Below are positions 51,861-62,845 of a DNA stretch of 64,000 nt, in pieces (the stretch's first letter is position 1; every line of letters starts with the position of its first letter). A model generated the notes under the pieces. That model saw only the letters and a program-made list of their open reading frames with translations. It searched no databases and had not been told where the DNA came from. Made by a program: the position numbers and the translations under genes. The stretch comes from Lampris incognitus (taxonomy: Eukaryota; Chordata; Actinopteri; Lampriformes; Lampridae): positions 55,269,457 through 55,333,456 of the forward strand of contig NC_079215.1 in assembly GCF_029633865.1 (NCBI RefSeq). The letters are read 5' to 3'.

Positions 51861-52437
51861 CCTAGACAAGAGAAATAGGTAAACAAACAAACAAACAAAG
51901 GGGGGGGGGGGTTTGGCAGGGCACCGGTGAAAAGGCCGTAACACACAGCCTGGCTCGAGACGCTTTATAAACATTTTATAAATGAGCGTCCGATGAGTCA
52001 TTAACGAGATCGCGTGAACTCTGTAAACAATTCATTTCATTATGTCGCCGTCTCGCAAGCAAAACAGCAAATCGTCCCTGACGCACGCGCAACTGTTGAC
52101 GGTGCGCGAGCTTTCCACAAACAGCGCAGGTGCGCCAGCAGGAGAACGCGCAGCCAATGAATGAATGAGTGAGCGGACGGACGGATGGATGGAAGTGAGA
52201 AGAGGTGTTCTTCACCGGTCCCGCAGCCATCTTCCTGGGGTGGGGGTGGGGGATTAGGAGGCAGTGCTGTGCAGCAGCACCTCACCGGGTCTAATCTGCA
52301 CAAATCCCGGCGGCACCTTTGCTGCCCCGCTACGTCACTTTGTCAGCGCCGCCGCTTTAAATCCGGGGTAAATATAACTGACGACTACTGCGACCGCTAG
52401 TCAAGACGCACCCAGAGAGCGCAGTTTTCATCACTAT

Positions 52438-52464
52438 GTTGTTGTTGTTGTTGTTGTTGTTGTT
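52438..52464. repeat. (TTG)n microsatellite
   Basis: Nine GTT/TTG units upstream of the scrn2 coding start. Confidence 0.95.
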
Positions 52465-52669
52465 TTCTTAATAAATGCCATGACAAGGCCTCGACATACC
52501 CACCCGGGCTGTCATTTTGTCTCGCGGGTGAACGGCAGCTACCGACACGGATGTGTCGCGTTGGTGGGTGTGGGTGGGGGTGTGTGGGTGGGTGTGTGCG
52601 CTGACGGGCTGAGCGTAGGGCTGCCGTGTCTACCGCTATAGGTGGCGAAGCGGGCGGACAAAACGTTAC

Positions 52670-52760
52670 CTTTCCAGCGGGCCGCGGCGGACAGCGTTCA
52701 GCTCCAAACGGCAGGCAGGCGGCGGCGGCGGCGAGCCCGAGTCACGTGACTGGGGATCCA
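52670..52760 (-). promoter_or_regulatory. scrn2: Probable scrn2 noncoding first exon and core promoter
   Basis: On the minus strand a GC-rich, (GCC)n-containing stretch ends at a donor (CCGCTGGAAAG then GTAACG, exon end 52670). This would splice to the acceptor at 51862. A palindromic E-box GTCACGTGAC occupies 52741-52750, the preferred site of USF/MITF/TFEB-type factors. The exact start site is not shown by the sequence. Confidence 0.45.
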
Positions 52761-52791
52761 AAGGTCTCTACTTAAAGGTCTCTCGCGCTCT

Positions 52792-52828
52792 CTCTCGCGC
52801 TCTCTCTCTCTCTCTCGCGCTCTCTCTC
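52792..52828. repeat. CT-rich simple repeat
   Basis: Interrupted (CT)n/CGCTCT tract near the promoter. Confidence 0.85.
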
Positions 52829-53404
52829 CCCGTCTGCACAAAGCCAACGCAGGGGTCCGCACACACGAGCACGCAGAACCTGCACGGTTTACCCGGATGA
52901 CATGTGGCCAGTATGAGCCGATACGCGCGTTCACGGGCAACCGGGTCCGGGAACCGGGTCTGGGTTCCTGGGTTGCTGCTGGTGAACCGCGAGCAATAAC
53001 GCTCGCACGCACGTTGACGTTACTTTGACGAAAGCCGGTCGATCTTGTCTGGGGTCAGTTATCCCATGATGCCGTGCCGGGTTTTCTAATAGACCAACAT
53101 CCAGTAAACTTTGACCGGACGCATCCTGTAAAAAAAAGGGGGGTAGGGCCGGGGAAGTTCTTTACTTCATCCTGCGCCCTTTCCCAACATGGACACTTAT
53201 TATGACTTGTGTTGTTACAGAGTCACTGTTATTTCCATTCGTTTCTGTATCCCTGCCTATATATTTTATTTTGTTATTTTAACGTGTTCGAAATAAAACC
53301 ATTCATTCATTCATTCATTCATTCAATCCTGTTTCTGTTTTATCACAGGCACAGATTTCTGTCCCACGCCCCGTATTTTCCTCTAGGTTTCAAGAAGAGG
53401 CGTG

Positions 53405-53774
53405 AAGTCCCCCCCCTTTTTCCCCTCCCCAATTACCCCACTCTTCCCAGCCGTCCCGCTCGCTGCTCCACCCCCTCTGCCGACCCGGGGAGGGCTGCAG
53501 ACTACTACCTGCCTCCTCCGATACATGTCGCCAGCCGCTTCTTTTCACCTGACAATGAGGCGTTTCACCTGGGGGACGCAGCGCGTGGGAGGATGACAGA
53601 GGAGGTGCTAGCGCAGCGACCAGGACACATACCCACATCCGGCTTCCCACCGGCAGACACGGCCAATTGTGTCCGTAGGGACGCCCGACCAAGCCGGAGA
53701 TAACGCGGGGATTCGAACCGGCGATCCCCGTGTTGGTAGGCAACGGAATAGACCGCTACGCCACCCGGATGCCC
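53405..53774 (-). mobile_element. SINE family X
   Basis: Inverted copy: the tail region starts at 53405, the B-box complement is GGATTCGAACC, and the head complement CCACCCGGATGCCC ends at 53774. Confidence 0.85.
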
Positions 53775-53879
53775 GTGTGAAGTTTAAACTGCTTGTTCTG
53801 ACTGGGACTGACATCTTCCAAACATCGTGAGAACCAGCTTATATAGTCACCATCACCCACGCCTGTTTCTTCTTTATGA

Positions 53880-54030
53880 TGTTTTTATTTTCTTTTATTT
53901 ATTTATTTTTTTGACAGTACAAAGAATTGTATGTCAGAATATCTGCTATTAAACTAGTTTGAGGAATTACCCTTAACATAGAAACCTGACATGGCTGGTG
54001 GAGGAGAGGGTAACTATTTCCTCTCACAGC
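53880..54030. other. No gene seen
   Basis: AT-rich spacer between a SINE and a microsatellite. Confidence 0.5.
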
Positions 54031-54031
54031 C

Positions 54032-54455
<424 letters not shown>

Positions 54456-55985
54456 TCGAAATATAACAGGGAGCCAGTGACCACCAAGATTAGTAACATA
54501 AGGGCTGATGGAATTTTCGAGACCAAACAGAATGACTTCAGACGTATCATCATTAAATTTGAGAAAACTTTCTGACCATCCAGGATTTAATGTTAGAGAG
54601 CCAAGTTGAGAGATTTGATAGGGCGCTAGGATCGGTGGGTTTTAGTGGCATGTATAACTGAGTGTCGTCAGCATAAGAATGGTAGAGCACATCATGATTT
54701 TTTAATGACCTGGCCAAGGGGCAGCATGTAGTATATAGAAAAGAGAAGGGGGTCAAGATCTGAGCCTTGCGGGACACCATAGCTCAACTGAGCCATTGAG
54801 GGAGTAGAGTTACCCAGAACAACAGAAAAAGTTCTGTTGGTGAGGTAAGAGCATAATAAGCTAAGAGCCAAGCCCTTGATGCCAACCCAAGTCTCTAAGC
54901 GATGTAAGAGGATGTTGTGATCAGTCTAAACGAACTAAAATCAAGCAGTCACCTCTATCTGCAGTCAGCAGTAGGTCATTAGTGACCTTAACTAGAGCTG
55001 TCTCGGTACTATGAAGTGCTCTAAAAGCAAACTGGAAACTATTAAAAACAGTATTAGTGTTCATGAAAGAAATCAATTGAGAAGAAATTACTCTCTCCAG
55101 AACCCTAGATAGAAAAGACAATTTGGAGATTTGTCTGTACTTACTTAGGGACAGGGGATCAAAATTAGGTTTCTTCAGCAATGAGTGAAAAACGGCATGC
55201 TTAAAACTGTCTGGAAACGAACCAGAGGCAAGAGAATTATGAAGAATTTGCATGGGGCTGATAGTTGAAAATACCTCCTTGAGCAGCTTAGTGGAAATGA
55301 TGTCTAAGATGCAGGAAGAGGAGTTCATATTGGAGACTGTCCTCTCCAACACTGAAAGTATAATCGGTCGAAACTGGGTAAAAGAGGCAGAATTAACTTA
55401 GACTTAGATTGCTTTTATTGTCATTGCCTCATATGCATGTCTCATACATACAAGGGAGCGAAATTACATTTCACAAGGACCACAATGTCACATAAAAACA
55501 AATAACACACAATAGATATTAAAAACAAAAAGTGCAATAAAAACAAAGATTACTTCACAGGCCTAAACATCACAAGCACACCTGACACGGGCAGTGAGTA
55601 AGAAGGTCAAAAAGTCATTTTGTGGAAGGTCTAAGTGTCCAGGCTGTTGAGGAACCTCACAGCCTGAGGAATGAAACTGTTACATAGTCTGGTGGAGGCA
55701 GCACGGATGCTCCGGTACCTCCTGCCAGAGGGTAGGAGGGTGAAGTGGATGTGGAGAAGGGTGGGGAATGGGAGAAATGCAAAAGCCTGGTTGGGTTTTG
55801 AGACCTGATATTCTTCACCTTATTTACAAAATGAGTGAGAAGTGTTTCGAACAACTCAACATCAGGTTCAAAAAGGGAAGCGCAGGGACCATTAATAAAA
55901 GAATCAATTACCCCGAAGAGAACTTAAGGATTGTGATTATTTCTTGATATTAGTTCAGAGAAGTATACTGATCCTTCCTCCTTAA
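54456..55985 (-). mobile_element. L2-type LINE, internal part, decayed, with a nested LINE tail
   Basis: Minus-strand pieces: CASLFEPDVELFETLLTHFV (about 55890-55820), ILHNSLASGSFPDSFKHAVF, NPRQISKLSFLSRVLERVIS-like RT (55352-54921), FNSFQFAFRALHSTETALV, and the catalytic SYADDTQLYMPLKP at 54690. A second LINE tail interrupts it at about 55395-55800. Stops and frameshifts are present. Confidence 0.75.
55395..55800 (-). mobile_element. L2/Rex-type LINE 3' fragment nested in the L2
   Basis: The inverted 3' end ACTTAGATTGCTTTTATTG with CGAAATTACATTTC, preceded (minus strand) by a C-terminal segment PLAGGTGASVLPPPD/NSFIPQAVRFLNSL, is the standard end of a fish LINE. Confidence 0.65.
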
Positions 55986-56098
55986 CTGCCTACTGGTAAA
56001 TTAACATTTGGATTTTAAGGGTGTTATGTGCTAATTCAGACATGTTGACCTTCCATTGTCATTTTGATTTTCTACAGTCTTCTAAGGGCATGAGCGTG

Positions 56099-56300
<202 letters not shown>

Positions 56301-57252
56301 AGGACACATGAGCGGTACAAATGGTTTTTAACCATTATTATTATTACTACGTAAACTCACTTACTGTTCTTTAACGTTGCAATAGCTGACAAACCTTTTC
56401 TCATTTCTACTTTAAACCTCAAAATAATTCCACAACTTAGTGTCCAATGTCCTGTTGCCATATTACACAGACAGAGGTTCGTCGAACATCTGGCGCCTTC
56501 GGCCGTGCTGAACCAGTGTCATTGTTGTGGATATAGTAGTTGCAGACACACAAATAACAGTGATGTGAACCTGCCCGACAGCATTGCAGAGTAACTGCAC
56601 AAGCCCCCTCCGTCCTTGGCATGTCAGACAGTGTCAAAACTACAGCACAATGACAGTATGAATTAGCTGTCCTGCCCTTGAGCAAGACTCGAAATTACCA
56701 TCAGCTCCGAGGCTTGCTGTCCAGTAGCTGGCCTGAGCCTGAACATGTTGCAGACAGTGGCAACAAGAAGTCATTCTCCTACACTGTTGATGTAAATAGC
56801 AGTTTCCAGTGGTGCAGCACAGAGAGGGTAAGAGCGCCAGTGTGGTTCAAGACACTTTGGCTTTGTCTGGGCCAAAAAAACCTGTTGAGCACCTGGACCC
56901 GTGAGTGCTCAGCTATGCCCAGATTTGTAAGGGGTGTTGAGTTGTTTCGGTGAGAGGACGTCAAAGTGCTGTAGTGATTGTTATTCCCTTGTTGTACATT
57001 GCAGCACACTTGCAGTGCTCAAGGCAAGAGGCTCTGGATTCTTCCACAAAAAAAAAAGAAAAGAAGTCTTGAATAGACAGCGCGTTACCAGAACGGCACT
57101 TGGCTACTTCTACACCCCCTCTGGCCTTTCATCTCCTGCAACGTGCTGACAACCATTGCACATCCTGTCTGCCCTGAGACACAAACAGTCAGAGTGCCAT
57201 AAGAAGTAAACACCCACCTGAGCCAGGCACCGACACACCCAGTAAGACCTTG

Positions 57253-57255
<3 letters not shown>
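56301..57255. other. No gene seen
   Basis: Mixed-composition sequence; short frames on both strands have no recognisable domains or supporting splice sites. Confidence 0.45.

Positions 57256-57318
<63 letters not shown>
57256..57318. repeat. (CA)n microsatellite
   Basis: About 31 CA units. Confidence 0.97.
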
Positions 57319-57319
<1 letters not shown>

Positions 57320-57540
57320 GGACACACAGATTGGAAGTAAACAGACAGGTCAAAAGTGAGCAAACAATGTCGAGACAGTCGTACATTAAATCACTCATCA
57401 ATCAGACACTCAGCAGGGAGCGGGGGCACATTAAACTCACCGAAAGGACACTACTGGTTAAACAGCAAAAATACAACATTTCTTTGCAGCTTTAACTGCC
57501 ACTGAAACACTGTTCCACGTAGCCGGCATCCTGCAGCTAA

Positions 57541-58375
57541 CCCTCCACAGCACCGTCAACTCACGCTAATAAAGCAAAACATTTTAAAAATGTTTTTAAA
57601 AAAATTTTTTAAACATTTTTTTACATTTTAAAAACATTTTAAACTGTTAAAAAATTTGAAAAACAAGTTTAAAAAAATTACAAAAAACAACCCTCCACAG
57701 CAAAGTCAGCTCACGCTAATAAAGCAAAACATTTTAAAAAATGTTTTAAATTTAAAAAAAACATTGTTAAACTGTTAAAAATTTTGAAAAACAAGTTTAA
57801 AAAATTACAAAAAAGCAACCCTCCACAGCAATGGCAGCTCACGCTAATAAAGCAAAACATTTTAAAAAATGTTTTAAATAAAAAAAAAACATTGTTAAAT
57901 CTTAAAAATATTTTAAAATGTAATTTTTTTTATACAATTTAAAAATATATGCAAAAAACAACCCTCCACAGCAATGTCAGCTCACGCTAATAAAGCAAAA
58001 CATTTTAAAAAATGTTTTAAATAAAAAAAAAACATTGTTAAATCTTAAAAATATTTTAAAATGTAATTTTTTTTATACAATTTAAAAATATATATACAAA
58101 AAACAACCCTCCACAGCAAAGTCAACTCATGTTAATAAAGCAAAACATTTTAAAAATATTAAAAAAACAATTTTTTTAAACATTTTTTAATTTTAAAAAC
58201 ATTTTAAAATGTCAAAAAAATAAAAATGACAAAAAAACAACATCCACGACCCTCCACTGCAAAGTTAACCCACGCTAATAAAGCAAAACATTGTAAAAAG
58301 GTTCTTTAAAAAATGTTGAAACATTTGTAAATTTTAAAAACTTTTAAAATAAAAAAAAAACTCTCTACAAACATA
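57541..58375 (+). repeat. AT-rich minisatellite, six units of about 128-150 bp
   Basis: Units start with CCCTCCAC at 57541, 57691, 57819, 57962, 58107 and 58250. Each opens with CCCTCCACAGCAAAGTCAGC and TCACGCTAATAAAGCAAAAC or close variants, then has an A/T-only second half of variable length. Units 3 and 4 are nearly identical, showing recent local duplication. No coding content. Confidence 0.9.
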
Positions 58376-58616
58376 CTTTGACATGACCACAATGCATTTT
58401 CAATGGAGCAGCCAAGGTCAGTATACAATTTCTACGCGTGAAAGAAGAGAACAGCTGTCAGACGCGGAAAGAAGTGTAAAAAAAGGCCTCTGATGGATTT
58501 ACATGTGATATAAATGATATGTAGAATAACACTTTTGTCTGGGTCTTTTCTTGTGGGGGGGGGATTATTATGCCGGAAATCCAAGTGGGTTTAGATATTG
58601 CTTAACACCAGTAACA

Positions 58617-58664
<48 letters not shown>
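58617..58664. repeat. (CA)n microsatellite
   Basis: About 24 CA units. Confidence 0.97.
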
Positions 58665-58666
<2 letters not shown>

Positions 58667-58924
58667 CAGCCCCTTGGCTGCTAAGCTGCGGAGCCTTAAA
58701 GCTGTCTCACAGACACAGAGGAGTGGGGCACTGAGGCCCAGTCTGCGTGGCTGCCATGGGAAGCGGTGGGCTGGCCGGAGGAAGATGAGGGGTGTTAAGG
58801 GATAGAAACAGGTGGTGGCGAGCCCAGAGGACATTAATCTGAGGAAGAGGCAGGGTGGTAATAGAGGCAGCCTAATAAAGCATGGTATTACTGCTGCAAA
58901 GGTGGATGTGTTAATGCGGGCGGA

Positions 58925-59171
58925 TGTGTGTGCGTGCGTGTGTGTGTGTGTGTGTGGTGTATCACTTGGTCTACCTGTTTGTCTGCCTGCTTCACTGGGA
59001 TGTTACTTTTGAATGGGAGACAATGTGTGCGTTTTTGTTCGTGTGTGTGTGTGTATGCGTGTGCGCTTGTCCGCCTGTCTGCAAAAAGTGTATGTTTGTG
59101 TGCGTGTGTGTGTTTGTGTGTGTTTGTCTGTCTGCCTGTCTTCTTAAAGTACCACTGGTGGGCAGGGAAAA

Positions 59172-59252
<81 letters not shown>

Positions 59253-59264
59253 TATATATATATA
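58925..59264. repeat. GT-rich region ending in (TG)n(TA)n
   Basis: Several short TG runs (58937-58957, 59041-59055), then a long (TG)n at 59174-59220 passing into (TA)n at 59221-59264. Cys/Val-repeat frames here are artefacts. Confidence 0.95.
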
Positions 59265-60435
59265 TGAGTATTATCTATGCTTGGTGAGGGGGCTGTCTAC
59301 ATTGAGCCTAAAGGTCATAGGTCATAGTCACCACTGCAAGTGTTGTCGCAGCTTGCATTAGAGCATATTTCCGCCCCCACGTGATGGCTTCGCCTGCGTA
59401 GGGAAACCGGCGACACCTCCGCCGTGCGTGTCTTGAGTCGTCGACAGCCAAGAAGGAGCGTTTCGGGGCTTCAAACCCCGTCTCCGGAGGTACGAGGACC
59501 CCTCACGGGCCCTGCTCTGTCCCTCGATTTACAAACGTCTTCCAAAAAAGAAACAACAAAAAAACAAAACAATTTCAGAAAAGGAGAGAAAACAAGAACT
59601 TGTCCAAATTCTCTCGGGAGCAATTAAAGTTCCGGTTAAAAGGAGGAGGTGGAAGATGGGAGGGGAAGCTGTCCCACAGACAGTAATGACGGCGCCACTG
59701 CTGTTTAACAATCAAAGATGGGAGGCGGGGGCTCGCGAGGAAGTCTCTCCCTGAAAATACAGGTGTTTGGCGCAATCAAAGCGCAGCTTGCAAGAAATGA
59801 CTGGGTTTGAAGTTGAAAGGGGAAGGAGAGGGGGGAGGAGGGAGGGAGGGAGGGGGGGTTGTGGTGAGTGAGTGCCTGCATGAGAAAAAAAGCACAAAAA
59901 AAAGTGACTCAGAAGACAACTGTAGCCTGGTCCCGCCTCTGGGATTTTGAATAATTAACAAGGATAAGGAAGTTGACGGCTAGGCGCTTACTGTTTACTT
60001 TGGGTTTCTGGTTTTTTTGGGCCCCTCCCGAGGGGAAGTGAGGGTTTAGCCGGCCTAGCTCTCTGCTGGCTGGCGTGTTGGCAGCGGGGATTTGTCTGCG
60101 ACAGCGGTGCTTCCCGTGGGACTACACAAAACCCGACCAGTAATAGGCCTTCGACAGAGGCCTTTCAGCTGAACGGAGAGAAGAAGAAGAAAAAAAGCTG
60201 AGGTTGTACAAAGGTGGATGATGTCATCGATGTAAATTCCTGTTTTGCCCTTTTTTGCCCTTTAAAGGAACCAAGTCGATCAAGTGGAAGTGCTCGTGCG
60301 ATCCGTTTCCGACACCTGTGGATGATTGTGGACGTCTATAAGCTGCGATACAGTGCGGTCAGGGTGTGCACTCAAACACAAACACACTTCAAAGGATACA
60401 AAGACCAAGACCCTCAGTGGGTAAATATATACATT
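59265..60435. other. CpG-containing stretch, no gene identified
   Basis: Relatively CpG-rich around 59370-59500 and 60040-60140. It could hold a promoter or noncoding exon, but no start, splice or domain evidence is visible. Confidence 0.4.
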
Positions 60436-60499
60436 GCTCAGGGCGCCCAGGTAGCTCAGTCGATACCACATGGGCTCAGGCCTCACAACATCAAATCCC

Positions 60500-62845
60500 A
60501 ACTTCAACAACAACACACACACACACACGCATCTCCCTCACCCTTTTTCAGGTGTTGTGTGTCTTCCTCAAGTTCAGGTCTTCTACCAGAGGCACAGTAT
60601 CTTAGCTGTTCCTAGGACTGCACTCTTCTGGACAGAGACCTCAGATGTTGTTCCTGGAATCTGCTGGAGCCACTCTCCTAGTTTGGGGGTCACAGGCCCT
60701 AGTGCTCCTATTACCACTGGCACTACTGTGGATTTGACCTTCCACATCCAATCTAGTTCTTCCCTCAATCCTTGGTATTTCTCTAGATTCTCATGCTCTT
60801 TCTTCCTGGTGTTGCCATCGCTCGGGAATGCCACATCAATCACTACTGCGGGTCTTCTGTTCCTTGTCGACCACCACAAGGTCTGGTTGGTTAGCCAGCA
60901 CCTGCTTGTCCGTCTGGACTTGATGTCCCACAGGATCTTAGCGCTGTCATTCTCAACCGCCTTCGGCAGTGTCTCCCATTTGGACTTGGGGACTTCCAGT
61001 CCATATTCAGTACAGATATTCCTGTACACTATCCCAGCCACTTGGTTGTGCCTTTCAGTGTATGCTTTCCCAGCTAGCATTTTATACCCTGCTACTAAGT
61101 GCTGGACTGTCTCAGGGGAGTCTTTGCACAGCCTGCGTCTTGGGTCTTGTCTGGTGTCGTAGACCCCTGCCTCAACCGAACTGGTCCTTAGTGCCTGTTC
61201 TTGTGCTGCTATGATCAGTCTCTGTGCTGTCCTTCAGTCCAGCCTTTCTAGCCACTGGTAGGATTTCTCGATATCAGCTACGTCTTCTATCGGTCGATAG
61301 TACATCCAATGGAGGGGCTCGAGCCTCCATGATACCGCCTCTATTTCTTCCTCTGCACTTGCTGTCTTTTGCTGCCTGAGTTACTCACTCAGCAGTTCAT
61401 CCTGGGAAGCCCACTTTATGAAGTACTCATGGATGTTCTTTGTTTCATCTTGGATAGTGGCCCTGACACTCACCAACCCTTGGCCCCCATCTTTTTGCTT
61501 ATCCTATGGTCTCAGGATGCTGGACTTCAGGTGGAAGCCCCCCGTGCATTGTGAGGGGTTTCTGTGTCCTGGTATCTGTGGTCTTTATCTCCTCCTTTGG
61601 CCAGCATATTATTCCAGCTGGGTATTTGATGACTGGTAGAGCATATGTGTTGATGGCTTGGATCTTATTCTTCTCATTGAGCTGGCTCCTCAAGACCTGC
61701 CTCACTCTCTGGAGGTATTTGGCTGTAGCTGACCTCCTTGCTGTCTCCTCGTGGCTTCCATTTGCCCGTGGAATACCCAGGTACTTTTAACTGTTCTGTA
61801 TGTCTGCTATCCTGCCATCTGGTAATTCAACCCCTTCAGTGCTCACCACTTTTTCTCTTTTTGCCACCATTCGACCACACTTGAATGACATCTTGATGTC
61901 ATCACTGTAGCTCCTGGTGAGATGGGTTAGTGAGTCAATGTTTCACTCATTCCTGGCATACAGCTTGATGTCATCCATGTATAGGAGGTGGCTGATGGTA
62001 ACTCCACTTCTGAACCTGTATCCATATCCACTCTTTGGAATGATCTGACTGAGGGGGTTCGGGCCTATGCAGAACAGCAGTGGGGACAATACATTACCTT
62101 GGTATATGCCACATTTGATGGTTACCTGTGTGATTGTCTTTGAGTTGGCCTCTGGTGTTGTTTTTCACTGCCACATTGAGGTCTTGATGAATGCTATTAG
62201 TGTCCTGTTGGCTTTGTATAGTGCCAAGCACTCCGTTAACCAGGTGTGGTGCATTGAAACGTAAGCTTTCTTGTAGTCAATCCAGGCATGTCCAGCTTGG
62301 CCTGTCTGGTCTTAGAGTCTTGGGTGACTGCTCTATCAACCAGTAGCAGATGCTTTGACCCTCTGGTGTTGTTCCCCCATTCCTTTCTGAGTTTCACTCA
62401 TGTATTGATTCATGTATCCATTCAGCTTAGCTGCTATGATGCCTGGCAGGATCTTCCATGTTGTGGAAATGCAGGTTATCGGCCGGTTGTTTGACGTTGT
62501 TGTGCTCTTGTGGGGTTCCTTCATGATCAGTATTGTTCTCCCCTGTGTGAGGCAGTCAGGGTGAGACCCTGATGTTATCAACTGGTTCATCTGTGTTGCC
62601 AGGTGTTCATGGAGTGCTGTTAGCTTGTTCAACCGTTAGGTATGAATCTTGTCAGGGCCTGGTGCTGTCCAGCTCTTCATGTTTGAGACTCGTCGTTGGA
62701 TGTTGGCCACTGTGATGATAACTGCTTCTTGTTCTGGGATATTGCTGTGGTCTACTCTTAGGTCCACCAGCCACTGGGCATTAGTATTGCGTGACGCCTC
62801 CTTTTCCCATACATCCTTGCAGTATCACCCAGACTCTGCTCTGGG
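60500..62845 (-). mobile_element. R4/Dong-like LINE with restriction-type endonuclease, decayed
   Basis: Minus-strand pieces run in order. About 62780-62650: VANIQRRVSNMKSWTAPGPD. About 62570-62400: CLTQGRTILIMKEPHKSTTT, NRPITCISTTWKILPGIIAA. About 61705-61560: VLRSQLNEKNKIQAINTYAL. 61080-60583: MLAGKAYTERHNQVAGIVYR, VVIDVAFPSDGN and VVPVVIGALGPVTPKLGEWL. The last block is the C-terminal restriction-like endonuclease of R4-group LINEs. There are multiple frameshifts and stops. A tRNA-like GGTAGCTCAGTCGATACC stretch lies beside the 3' end at 60450. At the right it abuts a hAT terminus. Confidence 0.7.

Noticed and set aside
57541-58375. CRISPR-like regular array
   Set aside because: The genome is a vertebrate's, units are 128-150 bp with A/T-rich variable bodies, and no short identical repeats with unique spacers exist.
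58888-59361. Cys/Val- and His/Thr-rich open frames
   Set aside because: They arise from (TG)n/(CA)n tracts; no domain or splice support.
60470-61162. 230-codon plus-strand frame
   Set aside because: Antisense of the R4-like LINE ORF2, whose minus-strand translation carries the recognisable endonuclease motifs.
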